From Sphingomonas sp. QA11 (GTDB lineage: Bacteria > Pseudomonadota > Alphaproteobacteria > Sphingomonadales > Sphingomonadaceae): a DNA stretch of 64,000 bases. Of this stretch, positions 48,646 to 56,569 are shown piece after piece. The translations under genes and the position numbers were made by a program. The stretch covers positions 3,686,501 to 3,750,500 of the forward strand of contig NZ_CP098774.1 in NCBI RefSeq assembly GCF_028473665.1, written 5' to 3'. The notes under the pieces are model-generated. The model searched no databases. It was not told the origin of the DNA and worked only from the letters and a program-made list of their open reading frames with translations. Position 1 is the first letter of the stretch, and each line of letters starts with the position of its first letter.

Positions 48646-49215
48646 TCACCATCGACCGATCATCGACAGCGCAACAGCGAGCGCGGCGACGTGCATCGAC
48701 TGCAGTATCTCGCCCGCCTTGGCCATGCGGACCACCTCGTCCACCGGGCGCGGGATGATGCGGAGTCGTTCGGTCGGATCATCCTGCGGCGTCGCCGTCC
48801 GGATCGCCGCACGGGCGAGGAGGAAATGGCATTCGTTGGCCATATTGGACGGATTTGGCGCTAGCGCCGTCAGATACTGCCAGTCCGACGAGACATAGCC
48901 CGTTTCCTCCACAAGCTCGCGGGCGGCGGCCGTGACCAGATCGGTATCACCGGGCTCGACCCCGCCAGTCGGGAGTTCGAGCGACATGATGCCCCGGCCG
49001 TGGCGATATTGCTCGACCAGGATGATGCGATCCTGATCATCGATCGCGACGACGATGACCCAATCGGGGTATTCAAGCACATAATAGGGCGCGATCTCCA
49101 TGCCCTCGACCGTGACGCAGTTATCCGCCCTGACGCTGATCCAGCGATCCTGGAGAACGTGCCGCGAACCGGTAACGGTCCAGGGCTGAAGGATCGAGCT
49201 GTCGGACGCGGTCAT
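48646..49215 (-). CDS. Nudix hydrolase, ADP-ribose pyrophosphatase-like
   Basis: A 189-residue Nudix protein. The N-terminal beta region (HVLQDRWISVRADNCVTVEG, IVVAIDDQDRIILVEQYRHG) and the box GGVEPGDTDLVTAAARELVE with ETG resemble ADP-ribose pyrophosphatases. The first Glu of the classical box is replaced by Thr, while the metal-binding REL-x-EE is intact. The start is uncertain: ATG 49215 is used, and ATG 49230 or GTG 49248 are possible. Convergent with the hydrolase gene. Confidence 0.87.
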   Translation of the reverse strand: MTASDSSILQPWTVTGSRHVLQDRWISVRADNCVTVEGMEIAPYYVLEYPDWVIVVAIDDQDRIILVEQYRHGRGIMSLELPTGGVEPGDTDLVTAAARELVEETGYVSSDWQYLTALAPNPSNMANECHFLLARAAIRTATPQDDPTERLRIIPRPVDEVVRMAKAGEILQSMHVAALAVALSMIGRW

Positions 49216-49257
49216 ACAGTCTAATCCCATGGGACCCGGTTCGACCACAAGCCGGCA

Positions 49258-50355
49258 TCAGACCGATATCTTCGCCGCATCGGGCAGGTCGATTCCGGTA
49301 GGATCGCGTTCGGGCAGGCCGGCGTCGATCCAGGCAGCATGGGCGTGCGAGGTCGCGACCGTTTGCCAGGCACCGTCGCCGGGCCAACTGCGCACGCGAA
49401 TGACTTGATGGGCTAGCGCACGATCGGGCTCCATCATCACCCAGCCAAGCGGGCAATCCACAGCGGCACGGGCACCGGCCGTCTTCATGGTGACCCTGAT
49501 CCGTTCAGCGACCTGCTCGGGCAAATACTGCCAGACCACTGAATGCATCAGCACTCGCGTCACGCCTTCGGCCTGGGGTTCGGCAAGGCGGGCTTCGATC
49601 CAGTCGGCGGCATCGGCGCGTTCGAGCCTGACCGGGCGGTCGCGCAGCATCGCTATGGCGGTCTTCAGCCGGGTCGCGCGATCGGGCTTCTCCGCCCAGA
49701 CATAAGCGGCAAGGCGCGCTTCCGCCGCTGGGTCGGTAGCGTCGATCGGGTTAATATCGCAGCCGCGCGTGCTCACGATCTCGATCGGCACGTCGGGCGG
49801 CGGCGGACCTTTCCACTCGGGCACGATGGCGACCGGCGAATCGGCGGGCCCCACTATCGTGCCGCCCAGATCGAAGCGATAGCGATCGATCATAAGGTTG
49901 AGACCTGCACTCGATCCGATCTCAAGCAGCTCGATCCTTGGCCCGTGCCGCCGGGCGATCTCCAGCAGGCCCGTCATCAGCGCGGCGGAGCGGCCAGGTT
50001 CGTTAGTCTGAGGTGGGCCATCGAGCCAGGGAAGCAGGTCGGCGTCATGCTCGACGAGCACGCGGACAAGGTCGGCCTCGATGGCGCCGGGATCGGTGAC
50101 GCTACCGTTGAACAGGGCCGTCAGCCCGGCATCCTTCCCCGTGAGCACCAGCGCGTGCAGCCCGCCGACGAGTCGCAGCGGCAGTGCGGCGCGAGTCGGC
50201 TCGCCCGGCCAGTCGAGCAATGTCGCCCCCACCTTGCTGTCGCGATTGAGGCCCCTGGCCAGCGCCGCACAGATGCGTGCGTAAGCGGGCGCGGCCATGG
50301 CCTTGCAATAATGTTCCTGGATCAGGAACGCGCCGCGGACATTCTGCTCGGTCAT
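49258..50355 (-). CDS. DUF2332 family protein
   Basis: A 365-residue cytoplasmic protein of the DUF2332 family. Characteristic segments are RGAFLIQEHYCKAMAAPAYA, HDADLLPWLDGPPQTNEPGR, IELLEIGSSAGLNLMIDRYR, TRGCDINPIDATDPAAEARL and LMHSVVWQYLPEQVAERIRV. IELLEIGSSAGLNL looks like a Rossmann nucleotide- or SAM-binding loop, so methyltransferase-like chemistry is possible. ATG 50355 follows AAGGAGG perfectly; the open frame further upstream to 50634 opposes hisG and is a shadow. Confidence 0.88.
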   Translation of the reverse strand: MTEQNVRGAFLIQEHYCKAMAAPAYARICAALARGLNRDSKVGATLLDWPGEPTRAALPLRLVGGLHALVLTGKDAGLTALFNGSVTDPGAIEADLVRVLVEHDADLLPWLDGPPQTNEPGRSAALMTGLLEIARRHGPRIELLEIGSSAGLNLMIDRYRFDLGGTIVGPADSPVAIVPEWKGPPPPDVPIEIVSTRGCDINPIDATDPAAEARLAAYVWAEKPDRATRLKTAIAMLRDRPVRLERADAADWIEARLAEPQAEGVTRVLMHSVVWQYLPEQVAERIRVTMKTAGARAAVDCPLGWVMMEPDRALAHQVIRVRSWPGDGAWQTVATSHAHAAWIDAGLPERDPTGIDLPDAAKISV

Positions 50356-50416
50356 AGGGCCTCCTTGCCGCGTCTGTTGCGCCCGCGAGGGGCCGCAAGT
50401 AAAGCCCCGCTCACTC

Positions 50417-51079
50417 ATGGCCGATCCGATCATCATCGCCGTCCCCAAAGGGCGCATCCTTACCGAGGCCGTGCCGCTGCTCGAGCGTGCCGGAATCTCG
50501 CCCGAGGCGGCCTTCGCCGACGAGGACAGCCGCGCGCTGCGCTTCTCCACCAGCAACCCCGGCATCGACCTGATCCGGGTGCGCGCGTTCGACGTGGCCA
50601 CCTTCGTCGCGCATGGGGCTGCACAACTGGGCATCGTCGGCTCCGACGTGCTGGCCGAGTTCGACTATTCGGAACTCTACGCACCGGTCGACCTGGGCAT
50701 CGGGCATTGCCGGCTGTCAGTCGCCGAACCGGCCGACATGGCGGCGGGCGACGATCCGCGCGGCTGGAGCCATGTGCGGATCGCGACCAAATATCCGCAT
50801 GTCACGCGCCAGCATTTCGAGGCGCGCGGCGTTCAGGCGGAGTGCGTCAAGCTCAACGGCGCGATGGAACTGGCGCCGACGCTGGGGCTGGCGCCGCGGA
50901 TCGTCGACCTGGTGTCGTCAGGCAAGACGCTGAAGGAGAATGGGCTGGTCGAGGTCGAGGTGATCGCCGAGGTCACGTCGCGCCTGATCGTCAATCGGGC
51001 GGCGTTCAAGACTCGGGCCGAGGTGGTGCCGCTGGTGGATGCATTCCGGCGGGCGGTGGAGATGCGCGATGCGGCTTGA
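50417..51079 (+). CDS. hisG: ATP phosphoribosyltransferase, short form
   Basis: A 220-residue enzyme for the first step of histidine synthesis (ATP plus PRPP). Motifs are IIIAVPKGRILTEAVPLLER, GIDLIRVRAFDVATFVAHGA, LGIVGSDVLAEF, VRIATKYPHVTRQHF and the PRPP-binding IVDLVSSGKTLKENGL. The C-terminal regulatory domain of long HisG is absent. Short HisG needs HisZ for activity and feedback control, and no hisZ is visible in the window. hisD follows after 132 bases containing an inverted repeat. Confidence 0.96.
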   Translation: MADPIIIAVPKGRILTEAVPLLERAGISPEAAFADEDSRALRFSTSNPGIDLIRVRAFDVATFVAHGAAQLGIVGSDVLAEFDYSELYAPVDLGIGHCRLSVAEPADMAAGDDPRGWSHVRIATKYPHVTRQHFEARGVQAECVKLNGAMELAPTLGLAPRIVDLVSSGKTLKENGLVEVEVIAEVTSRLIVNRAAFKTRAEVVPLVDAFRRAVEMRDAA

Positions 51080-51112
51080 TGCCCCGCACCTTCCCGGGAG
51101 TGGCTCATTTCT

Positions 51113-51190
51113 CCGTTCGTTTCGAGCGGAGTCGAGAAATCTGAGTCAACCGCCCTTGACCTGTTTCTCGACGTCGCTCGAAACGAACGG
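51113..51190. repeat. Inverted repeat between hisG and hisD
   Basis: 27-base arms at 51113-51139 and 51164-51190 (CCGTTCGTTTCGAGCGG.. and ..CGCTCGAAACGAACGG) with two mismatches and a 24-base loop. This is a dispersed CGTTTCGAGCG element family of sphingomonads. It ends 22 bases before the hisD ATG and could influence the relative expression of hisG and hisD. Confidence 0.7.
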
Positions 51191-51211
51191 GTTTGAAGGG
51201 GCACACCGCTC

Positions 51212-52522
51212 ATGATCCGCCTCTCAACCTCCGATCCCGATTTCGCGCGCGACTTCACCGCCCTGGTCAACGCCCGCCGCGAGGCCGACGCCGATGTCGC
51301 GCGTGACGTGCGAGCGATCGTCGCCAGCGTGCGCGACGAGGGCGATGCCGCGCTCCAGACGTTCACCAGGAAGTTCGACCGGCACGACCTGGAAGAAACC
51401 GGCTGGCAGATCGAGAAGACAGACTGGCTCGCCGCGCTGAACGGGCTCGAACCCGAACTGCGCGCCGCGCTTGAACTCGCCGCCGAGCGCATCGCCGCCT
51501 ACCATATCAAGCAGAAGCCCGAAGACAGCGACACCACCGACTCGGCCGGCGTCAGGCTCGGCGCGCGGTGGAACGCGATCCAGGCGGCGGGCATCTATAT
51601 CCCGGGCGGCCGGGCGGCCTATCCGTCGTCAGTGCTGATGAACGCGATCCCCGCCAGGGTTGCCGGCGTGGAACGGCTGGTGATGGTCACGCCGACCCCG
51701 GACGGCGAGGTCAATCCGCTGGTGCTGGCCGCCGCCCACATCGCCGGCGTGGACGAGATCTGGCGGATCGGCGGCGCGCAGGCCATCGCCGCGCTTGCCT
51801 ATGGCACCGGGCGCATCGCGCCGGTCGATGTGATCACCGGCCCCGGCAATGCCTGGGTCGCCGAGGCAAAGCGCCAGCTCTACGGCGTGGTCGGCATCGA
51901 CATGGTGGCCGGGCCGAGCGAAATCGTGGTGGTTGCCGATGGCAGGAACGACCCCGACTGGATCGCCGCCGACCTGCTGAGCCAGGCCGAGCATGACCCG
52001 ACCAGCCAGTCGATCCTGTTCACTGACGATGCCGATTTCGGCAACGCCGTCGCAGAGGCGGTGGACGCGCAGATCGCCCAGCTTTCAACGGCGAAGGTGA
52101 CGCGCGAGAGCTGGGATGCGAACGGCGCGATCATCGTCACCGCCGACCTGTTCGAGGCGATCCCGCTGGTCGACCGGCTGGCGCCCGAACATCTCGAGCT
52201 TGCGTGCGACGATCCCCAGGCGCTGTTCGACCGGGTTCGCCATGCCGGATCGGTATTCATCGGCCGCCATACGCCCGAGGCGATCGGCGATTATGTCGCC
52301 GGTCCCAACCATGTCCTCCCGACCGGCCGGCGCGCGCGCTTCGCCTCCGGCCTGTCGGTGCTCGACTTCATGAAGCGCACCAGCTTCCTCCAGCTCGACG
52401 CCGCTGCGCTGAGCGCCATCGGCCCGGCGGCCGTGGCGCTGGCCGAGGCGGAAGGGCTCCCTGCCCATGCGAAATCAGTGGCGCTCCGCCTCGCGGGCGA
52501 CCAGACGGAATTGACATTATGA
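51212..52522 (+). CDS. hisD: Histidinol dehydrogenase
   Basis: A 436-residue zinc enzyme that oxidises L-histidinol to histidine in two NAD-dependent steps. Recognisable regions are IYIPGGRAAYPSSVLMNAIP, WRIGGAQAIAALAYGT, DVITGPGNAWVAEAKRQLYG, DMVAGPSEIVVVADG, DLLSQAEHDPTSQSILFTDD, LAPEHLELACDD and AGSVFIGRHTPEAIGDYVAG. The expected Gln, His and Asp zinc/catalytic positions are in these blocks. Its TGA overlaps the nusB ATG (ATGA). Confidence 0.97.
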   Translation: MIRLSTSDPDFARDFTALVNARREADADVARDVRAIVASVRDEGDAALQTFTRKFDRHDLEETGWQIEKTDWLAALNGLEPELRAALELAAERIAAYHIKQKPEDSDTTDSAGVRLGARWNAIQAAGIYIPGGRAAYPSSVLMNAIPARVAGVERLVMVTPTPDGEVNPLVLAAAHIAGVDEIWRIGGAQAIAALAYGTGRIAPVDVITGPGNAWVAEAKRQLYGVVGIDMVAGPSEIVVVADGRNDPDWIAADLLSQAEHDPTSQSILFTDDADFGNAVAEAVDAQIAQLSTAKVTRESWDANGAIIVTADLFEAIPLVDRLAPEHLELACDDPQALFDRVRHAGSVFIGRHTPEAIGDYVAGPNHVLPTGRRARFASGLSVLDFMKRTSFLQLDAAALSAIGPAAVALAEAEGLPAHAKSVALRLAGDQTELTL

Positions 52523-52974
52523 GCCGAACCTCAGCCCGTTCCACGGCGCGCGCCGCCGCCAGGCTTGCCGCGACCCAGGCACTCTACCAGCACGAGATGG
52601 AGGGCGCCGCGGTCGCGGCACTGCTCCACGAATTCCACCAGCATCGGCTCGGCGCGACGATCGAGGACGCCGAATATGCCGAGGCCGAGGTCGATTTCTT
52701 CGACGATCTCGTGAAGGGCACGGTCGCGCGCCAGAGCGAGATCGACTCGGCGATTTCCGGCAAGCTGGCCAAGGGCTGGGTGCTCGAGCGGCTCGACCGG
52801 TCGATGCGCGCGATCCTGCGTGCCGGGACCTATGAACTGCTGGCGCGGATGGACGTGCCGGTGGCAACGGTCATCACTGAATATGTCGATGTGGCGCATG
52901 CCTTTTTCGACAAGCGCGAGGCGGGTTTCGTGAACGGGTTGCTCGATGCGATCGCGAAGGATGTTCGGAGTTAA
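52519..52974 (+). CDS. nusB: Transcription antitermination factor NusB
   Basis: A 151-residue all-helical RNA-binding factor needed for rRNA transcription antitermination: an Arg-rich N-terminus (RTSARSTARAAARLAATQAL), LVKGTVARQSEIDSAI, WVLERLDRSMRAILRAGTYE, ATVITEYVDVAHAFFDKREA and FVNGLLDAIAKDVR. The ATG at 52519 overlaps the hisD stop. The long frame open from 52204 is a shadow of hisD. Confidence 0.95.
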   Translation: MSRTSARSTARAAARLAATQALYQHEMEGAAVAALLHEFHQHRLGATIEDAEYAEAEVDFFDDLVKGTVARQSEIDSAISGKLAKGWVLERLDRSMRAILRAGTYELLARMDVPVATVITEYVDVAHAFFDKREAGFVNGLLDAIAKDVRS

Positions 52975-52998
52975 GAGCGCCGGGTGTGTCCTTCATAG

Positions 52999-53231
<233 letters not shown>

Positions 53232-53239
53232 GAATTTAA

Positions 53240-54139
53240 GTGAACGAAGCGGAGTTCCTTGCTGCCCTGCGCGCCCTGCCGCTCCATCCGGCGGCACGCG
53301 GTTTGCTCGACGATACCGCGCTGCTCGACGCGCGCGGCCCGCTGGTTCTGACCAGCGATACCATCGTCGAGGGCATCCACTTCCTCTCCACCGACCCGGC
53401 CGAGGATGTCGCCTGGAAACTGGGTGCGGTGAATCTCTCCGACCTCGCCGCCAAGGGCGCGCTGCCCTTGGGGATGATGCTCAACTACACGCTGACCGGC
53501 GATTCCGCCTGGGATGCCGGCTTCATTAAAGGGCTGCGACAACTCGACTGTGCACTAATCGGCGGCGACACGGTATCGCTGCCGTCGGGCGCGCCGCGTG
53601 TGCTGACGCTGACCGCCTTCGGCAGCGACGCCACCGCACCGCTGCGCTCCGGTGCGCGGGCCAGTGATGCGCTTTATGTCACCGGCACGATTGGGGATGC
53701 CGGTGCGGGGCTTTCCATCGCGCAGGGCATGTCGGGCCCGGCGGAACTGCTTGCCGCCTATCGCCGGCCCATGCCGCGCATCGCCGACGGTCGGGCGCTA
53801 GCCCCTCTCGTCCACGCGATGATGGACGTATCCGACGGGCTGCTGATCGATGGCGCTCGCATGGCCGAGGCAAGCGGGCTGGCACTGGAAATAGACCTGG
53901 CCGCTGTCCCGCTGTCCCCGGCCTATCGCCGCTTCGTCGGCGACGACCGGGACGCACGCATTGCCGCCGCAACCGCCGGTGACGATTATCAGCTGTTGTT
54001 CGTGGCACCGCCCCGCTTTGCGCTGCCCGTCCCCGCCACCCGTATCGGCAGCTTTTCGCCCGGTGCCGGACTATGCCTCATGGATGGCGCCGAAGCGGTG
54101 GCATTACCTCCCCGACTCGGCTTCGAGCACGCCGCCTGA
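53240..54139 (+). CDS. thiL: Thiamine-monophosphate kinase
   Basis: A 299-residue enzyme making thiamine diphosphate from thiamine monophosphate and ATP. Typical ThiL features are DDTALLDARGPLVLTSDTIV, GIHFLSTDPAEDVAWKLGAV, NLSDLAAKGALPLGMMLNYT, LIGGDTVSLPSG, DVSDGLLIDGARMAEASGLA and AGDDYQLLF. GTG 53240 follows GGGGAGGGGAATTTAA, meaning its ribosome-binding site is the end of the palindromic repeat. Part of the conserved nusB-thiL-hppA neighbourhood. Confidence 0.95.
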   Translation: MNEAEFLAALRALPLHPAARGLLDDTALLDARGPLVLTSDTIVEGIHFLSTDPAEDVAWKLGAVNLSDLAAKGALPLGMMLNYTLTGDSAWDAGFIKGLRQLDCALIGGDTVSLPSGAPRVLTLTAFGSDATAPLRSGARASDALYVTGTIGDAGAGLSIAQGMSGPAELLAAYRRPMPRIADGRALAPLVHAMMDVSDGLLIDGARMAEASGLALEIDLAAVPLSPAYRRFVGDDRDARIAAATAGDDYQLLFVAPPRFALPVPATRIGSFSPGAGLCLMDGAEAVALPPRLGFEHAA

Positions 54140-54240
54140 CCGGCTTGCGCTCCCGTCGAGCGCCTCTATACCTTTCGCCTAAATGTCGATGACACAGGTC
54201 TCAAAGACCTGGCGGGGGCACCACTAGGGGAAGGATAAAC

Positions 54241-56379
54241 ATGACAATTGTTTATGCGGCCATGATCTGCGGCGTGATCGCCGTACTTTATGGTATCATT
54301 ACCAGTCGCCAGATTCTTGCCGCAAGCGCCGGCAACGAGAAGATGCAGGACATCGCGGCAGCCATCGCGGAAGGCGCCAAAGCCTATCTCGGCCGGCAAT
54401 ATCGCACCATCGCGATCGTCGGCGTCGTCGTCGCCGTCCTGGTCGGCTATTTCCTCGGCATCATCTCGGCCGTCGCCTTCGCGATCGGCGCGATCCTCTC
54501 GGGCGTGACCGGCTTTATCGGCATGAACGTGTCGGTGAAGGCCAATGTCCGCACCGCGGAGGCAGCGCGCACGTCGCTGCAGGGCGGCCTGACCATGGCG
54601 TTCCGCTCGGGCGCGGTCACCGGCATGCTCGTCGCTGGCCTGGGCCTGCTCTCGATCAGCGGGCTGTTCTGGTATCTGATCGCACAGGGCCATTACGACC
54701 TGGCAGTGCAGGCCGACCGACGCGTGGTGGTCGACTCGCTCGTCGCGCTCGCCTTCGGCGCCTCGCTCATCTCCATCTTCGCGCGTCTCGGCGGCGGCAT
54801 CTTCACCAAGGCCGCCGATGTCGGCGCCGACCTGGTCGGCAAGGTCGAGGCCGGCATCCCCGAGGACGACCCCCGCAACCCGGCGACCATCGCCGATAAC
54901 GTCGGCGACAATGTCGGCGATTGCGCCGGCATGGCAGCCGACCTGTTCGAGACCTATGTCGTCACCATCGGCGTGACCATGGCCTCGATCGCGCTGCTGC
55001 TGCCGAACGCCGACCATCTGTTCCAGCTGATGACCCTGCCACTGCTCGTCGGCGGCGTCTGCGTCATCACCTCGATCATCGGCACCTATATGGTGCGGCT
55101 GGGCGGCGGCGAGTCGATCATGGGCGCGCTCTACAAGGGCTTCTGGACCACGGTCGTGCTCTCGATCCCGGCGATCTATTTCGCGACCCAATATGTGCTG
55201 GGCGACATGCATACCCGTATCGGTGGCGGTTCGTTCCTCGATGCCGGTGCCGAAGTTTCGACCGGCTTCACCGGCATGGCGCTGTTCTGGTGCATGATGA
55301 TCGGCCTCGCGCTCACCGGCGCACTGGTGTGGATCACCGAATATTATACCGGCACCAACTATCGCCCGGTCCGCTCGATCGCCAAGGCGTCCGAGACCGG
55401 GCACGGCACCAACGTCATCCAGGGCCTGGCCGTAAGCCTGGAAAGCCCGGCGCTGCCGACCATCGTCATCTCGGTGGCCGTTATCGCGAGCTACCAGCTT
55501 GCCGGCATCATCGGCATCGCCTTCGGCGCGACCGCGATGCTGGCGCTGGCCGGCATGGTCGTTGCGCTCGACGCCTATGGCCCGGTCACCGACAATGCGG
55601 GGGGCATCGCCGAAATGGCGGGGTTGCCGGAAGATGTCCGCCATCGCACCGACGCGCTGGATGCGGTCGGCAACACCACCAAGGCGGTGACCAAGGGCTA
55701 TGCCATCGGCTCCGCGGCGCTCGCCGCGCTGGTGCTGTTCGGCGCGTACACGACCGATCTGGGTATCTATTTCCCCGATCTCGCGGTCGATTTCTCGCTG
55801 AGCAACCCGTACGTCATCGTCGGCCTGCTGCTCGGCGCGCTGCTGCCGTTCAGCTTCGGCGCGTTCGGCATGACCGCGGTTGGCCGTGCCGCTGGATCGG
55901 TCGTCGAGGACGTCCGTGCCCAGTTCCGCGACAATCCGGGCATCATGGCCGGCACCAGCCGCCCCAATTATGCCCGGACCGTCGACCTCGTCACCAAGGC
56001 GGCGATCAAGGAAATGATCATTCCGTCGCTGCTGCCGGTGCTGACCCCGATCATAGTGTATTTCATCATCACGGCGGTGGCCGGCCAGGCGAGCGGCTTC
56101 GCCGCGCTCGGCGCGCTGCTGCTTGGCGTGATCGTGTCGGGCCTGTTCGTCGCCATCTCGATGACATCGGGCGGCGGCGCCTGGGACAATGCCAAGAAAT
56201 ATATCGAGGACGGCCATCACGGCGGCAAGGGCAGCGAAGCCCATAAGGCAGCGGTGACCGGCGACACGGTGGGCGATCCCTACAAGGACACTGCCGGCCC
56301 GGCGGTGAACCCGATGATCAAGATCACCAACATCGTCGCCCTGCTGCTGCTCGCGGCGCTGGCGCACGCGGCCGGCTGA
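54241..56379 (+). CDS. hppA: Membrane-bound proton-translocating pyrophosphatase
   Basis: A 712-residue, 16-helix inner-membrane pump that couples pyrophosphate hydrolysis to proton export. Active-site loops are KAADVGADLVGKVEAGIPED, DNVGDNVGDCAGMAADLFET, DAYGPVTDNAGGIAEMAGL and GDTVGDPYKDTAGPAVNPM. The segment GNTTKAVTKGYAIGSAAL has Lys rather than Ala at the diagnostic site, which marks the K+-independent class. ATG 54241 follows AGGGGAAGGATAAAC. A strong terminator follows the stop. Confidence 0.97.
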   Translation: MTIVYAAMICGVIAVLYGIITSRQILAASAGNEKMQDIAAAIAEGAKAYLGRQYRTIAIVGVVVAVLVGYFLGIISAVAFAIGAILSGVTGFIGMNVSVKANVRTAEAARTSLQGGLTMAFRSGAVTGMLVAGLGLLSISGLFWYLIAQGHYDLAVQADRRVVVDSLVALAFGASLISIFARLGGGIFTKAADVGADLVGKVEAGIPEDDPRNPATIADNVGDNVGDCAGMAADLFETYVVTIGVTMASIALLLPNADHLFQLMTLPLLVGGVCVITSIIGTYMVRLGGGESIMGALYKGFWTTVVLSIPAIYFATQYVLGDMHTRIGGGSFLDAGAEVSTGFTGMALFWCMMIGLALTGALVWITEYYTGTNYRPVRSIAKASETGHGTNVIQGLAVSLESPALPTIVISVAVIASYQLAGIIGIAFGATAMLALAGMVVALDAYGPVTDNAGGIAEMAGLPEDVRHRTDALDAVGNTTKAVTKGYAIGSAALAALVLFGAYTTDLGIYFPDLAVDFSLSNPYVIVGLLLGALLPFSFGAFGMTAVGRAAGSVVEDVRAQFRDNPGIMAGTSRPNYARTVDLVTKAAIKEMIIPSLLPVLTPIIVYFIITAVAGQASGFAALGALLLGVIVSGLFVAISMTSGGGAWDNAKKYIEDGHHGGKGSEAHKAAVTGDTVGDPYKDTAGPAVNPMIKITNIVALLLLAALAHAAG

Positions 56380-56388
56380 TCGCTCCTT

Positions 56389-56408
56389 CGGGAGGCTTCG
56401 GCCTCCCG
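56389..56408 (+). terminator. UUCG-capped hairpin after hppA
   Basis: CGGGAGGC-TTCG-GCCTCCCG is a perfect 8-base stem with the very stable UUCG tetraloop, 10 bases after the hppA stop. It is not followed by T-rich sequence itself and probably stabilises the 3' end together with the terminator at 56418. Confidence 0.6.
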
Positions 56409-56417
56409 CCACCTTCC

Positions 56418-56455
56418 AGACCCCGTCCGGCACCGTCCGGGCGGGGTCTTTCTTT
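56418..56455 (+). terminator. Rho-independent terminator of hppA
   Basis: AGACCCCG(T)CCGG and CCGG(G)CGGGGTCT pair as an 11-12 base GC-rich stem with a small loop, directly followed by TTTCTTT. This is a classical intrinsic terminator. Confidence 0.88.
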
Positions 56456-56569
56456 GTGCCGCCGGCATTCCGAAATCTCCATTCCGGTGCGAATGCATCG
56501 AACCTGCTTACTTTCCCCGGCCGCGGTGCTCGCCTAAAACGGACAATCGAGGGGTATCGGGGGATGATC

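Noticed and set aside
54190..54240. tRNA-like stretch before hppA (GGTCTCAAAGACC)
   Set aside because: Only one short hairpin; no T-arm, acceptor stem or anticodon arm can be formed.
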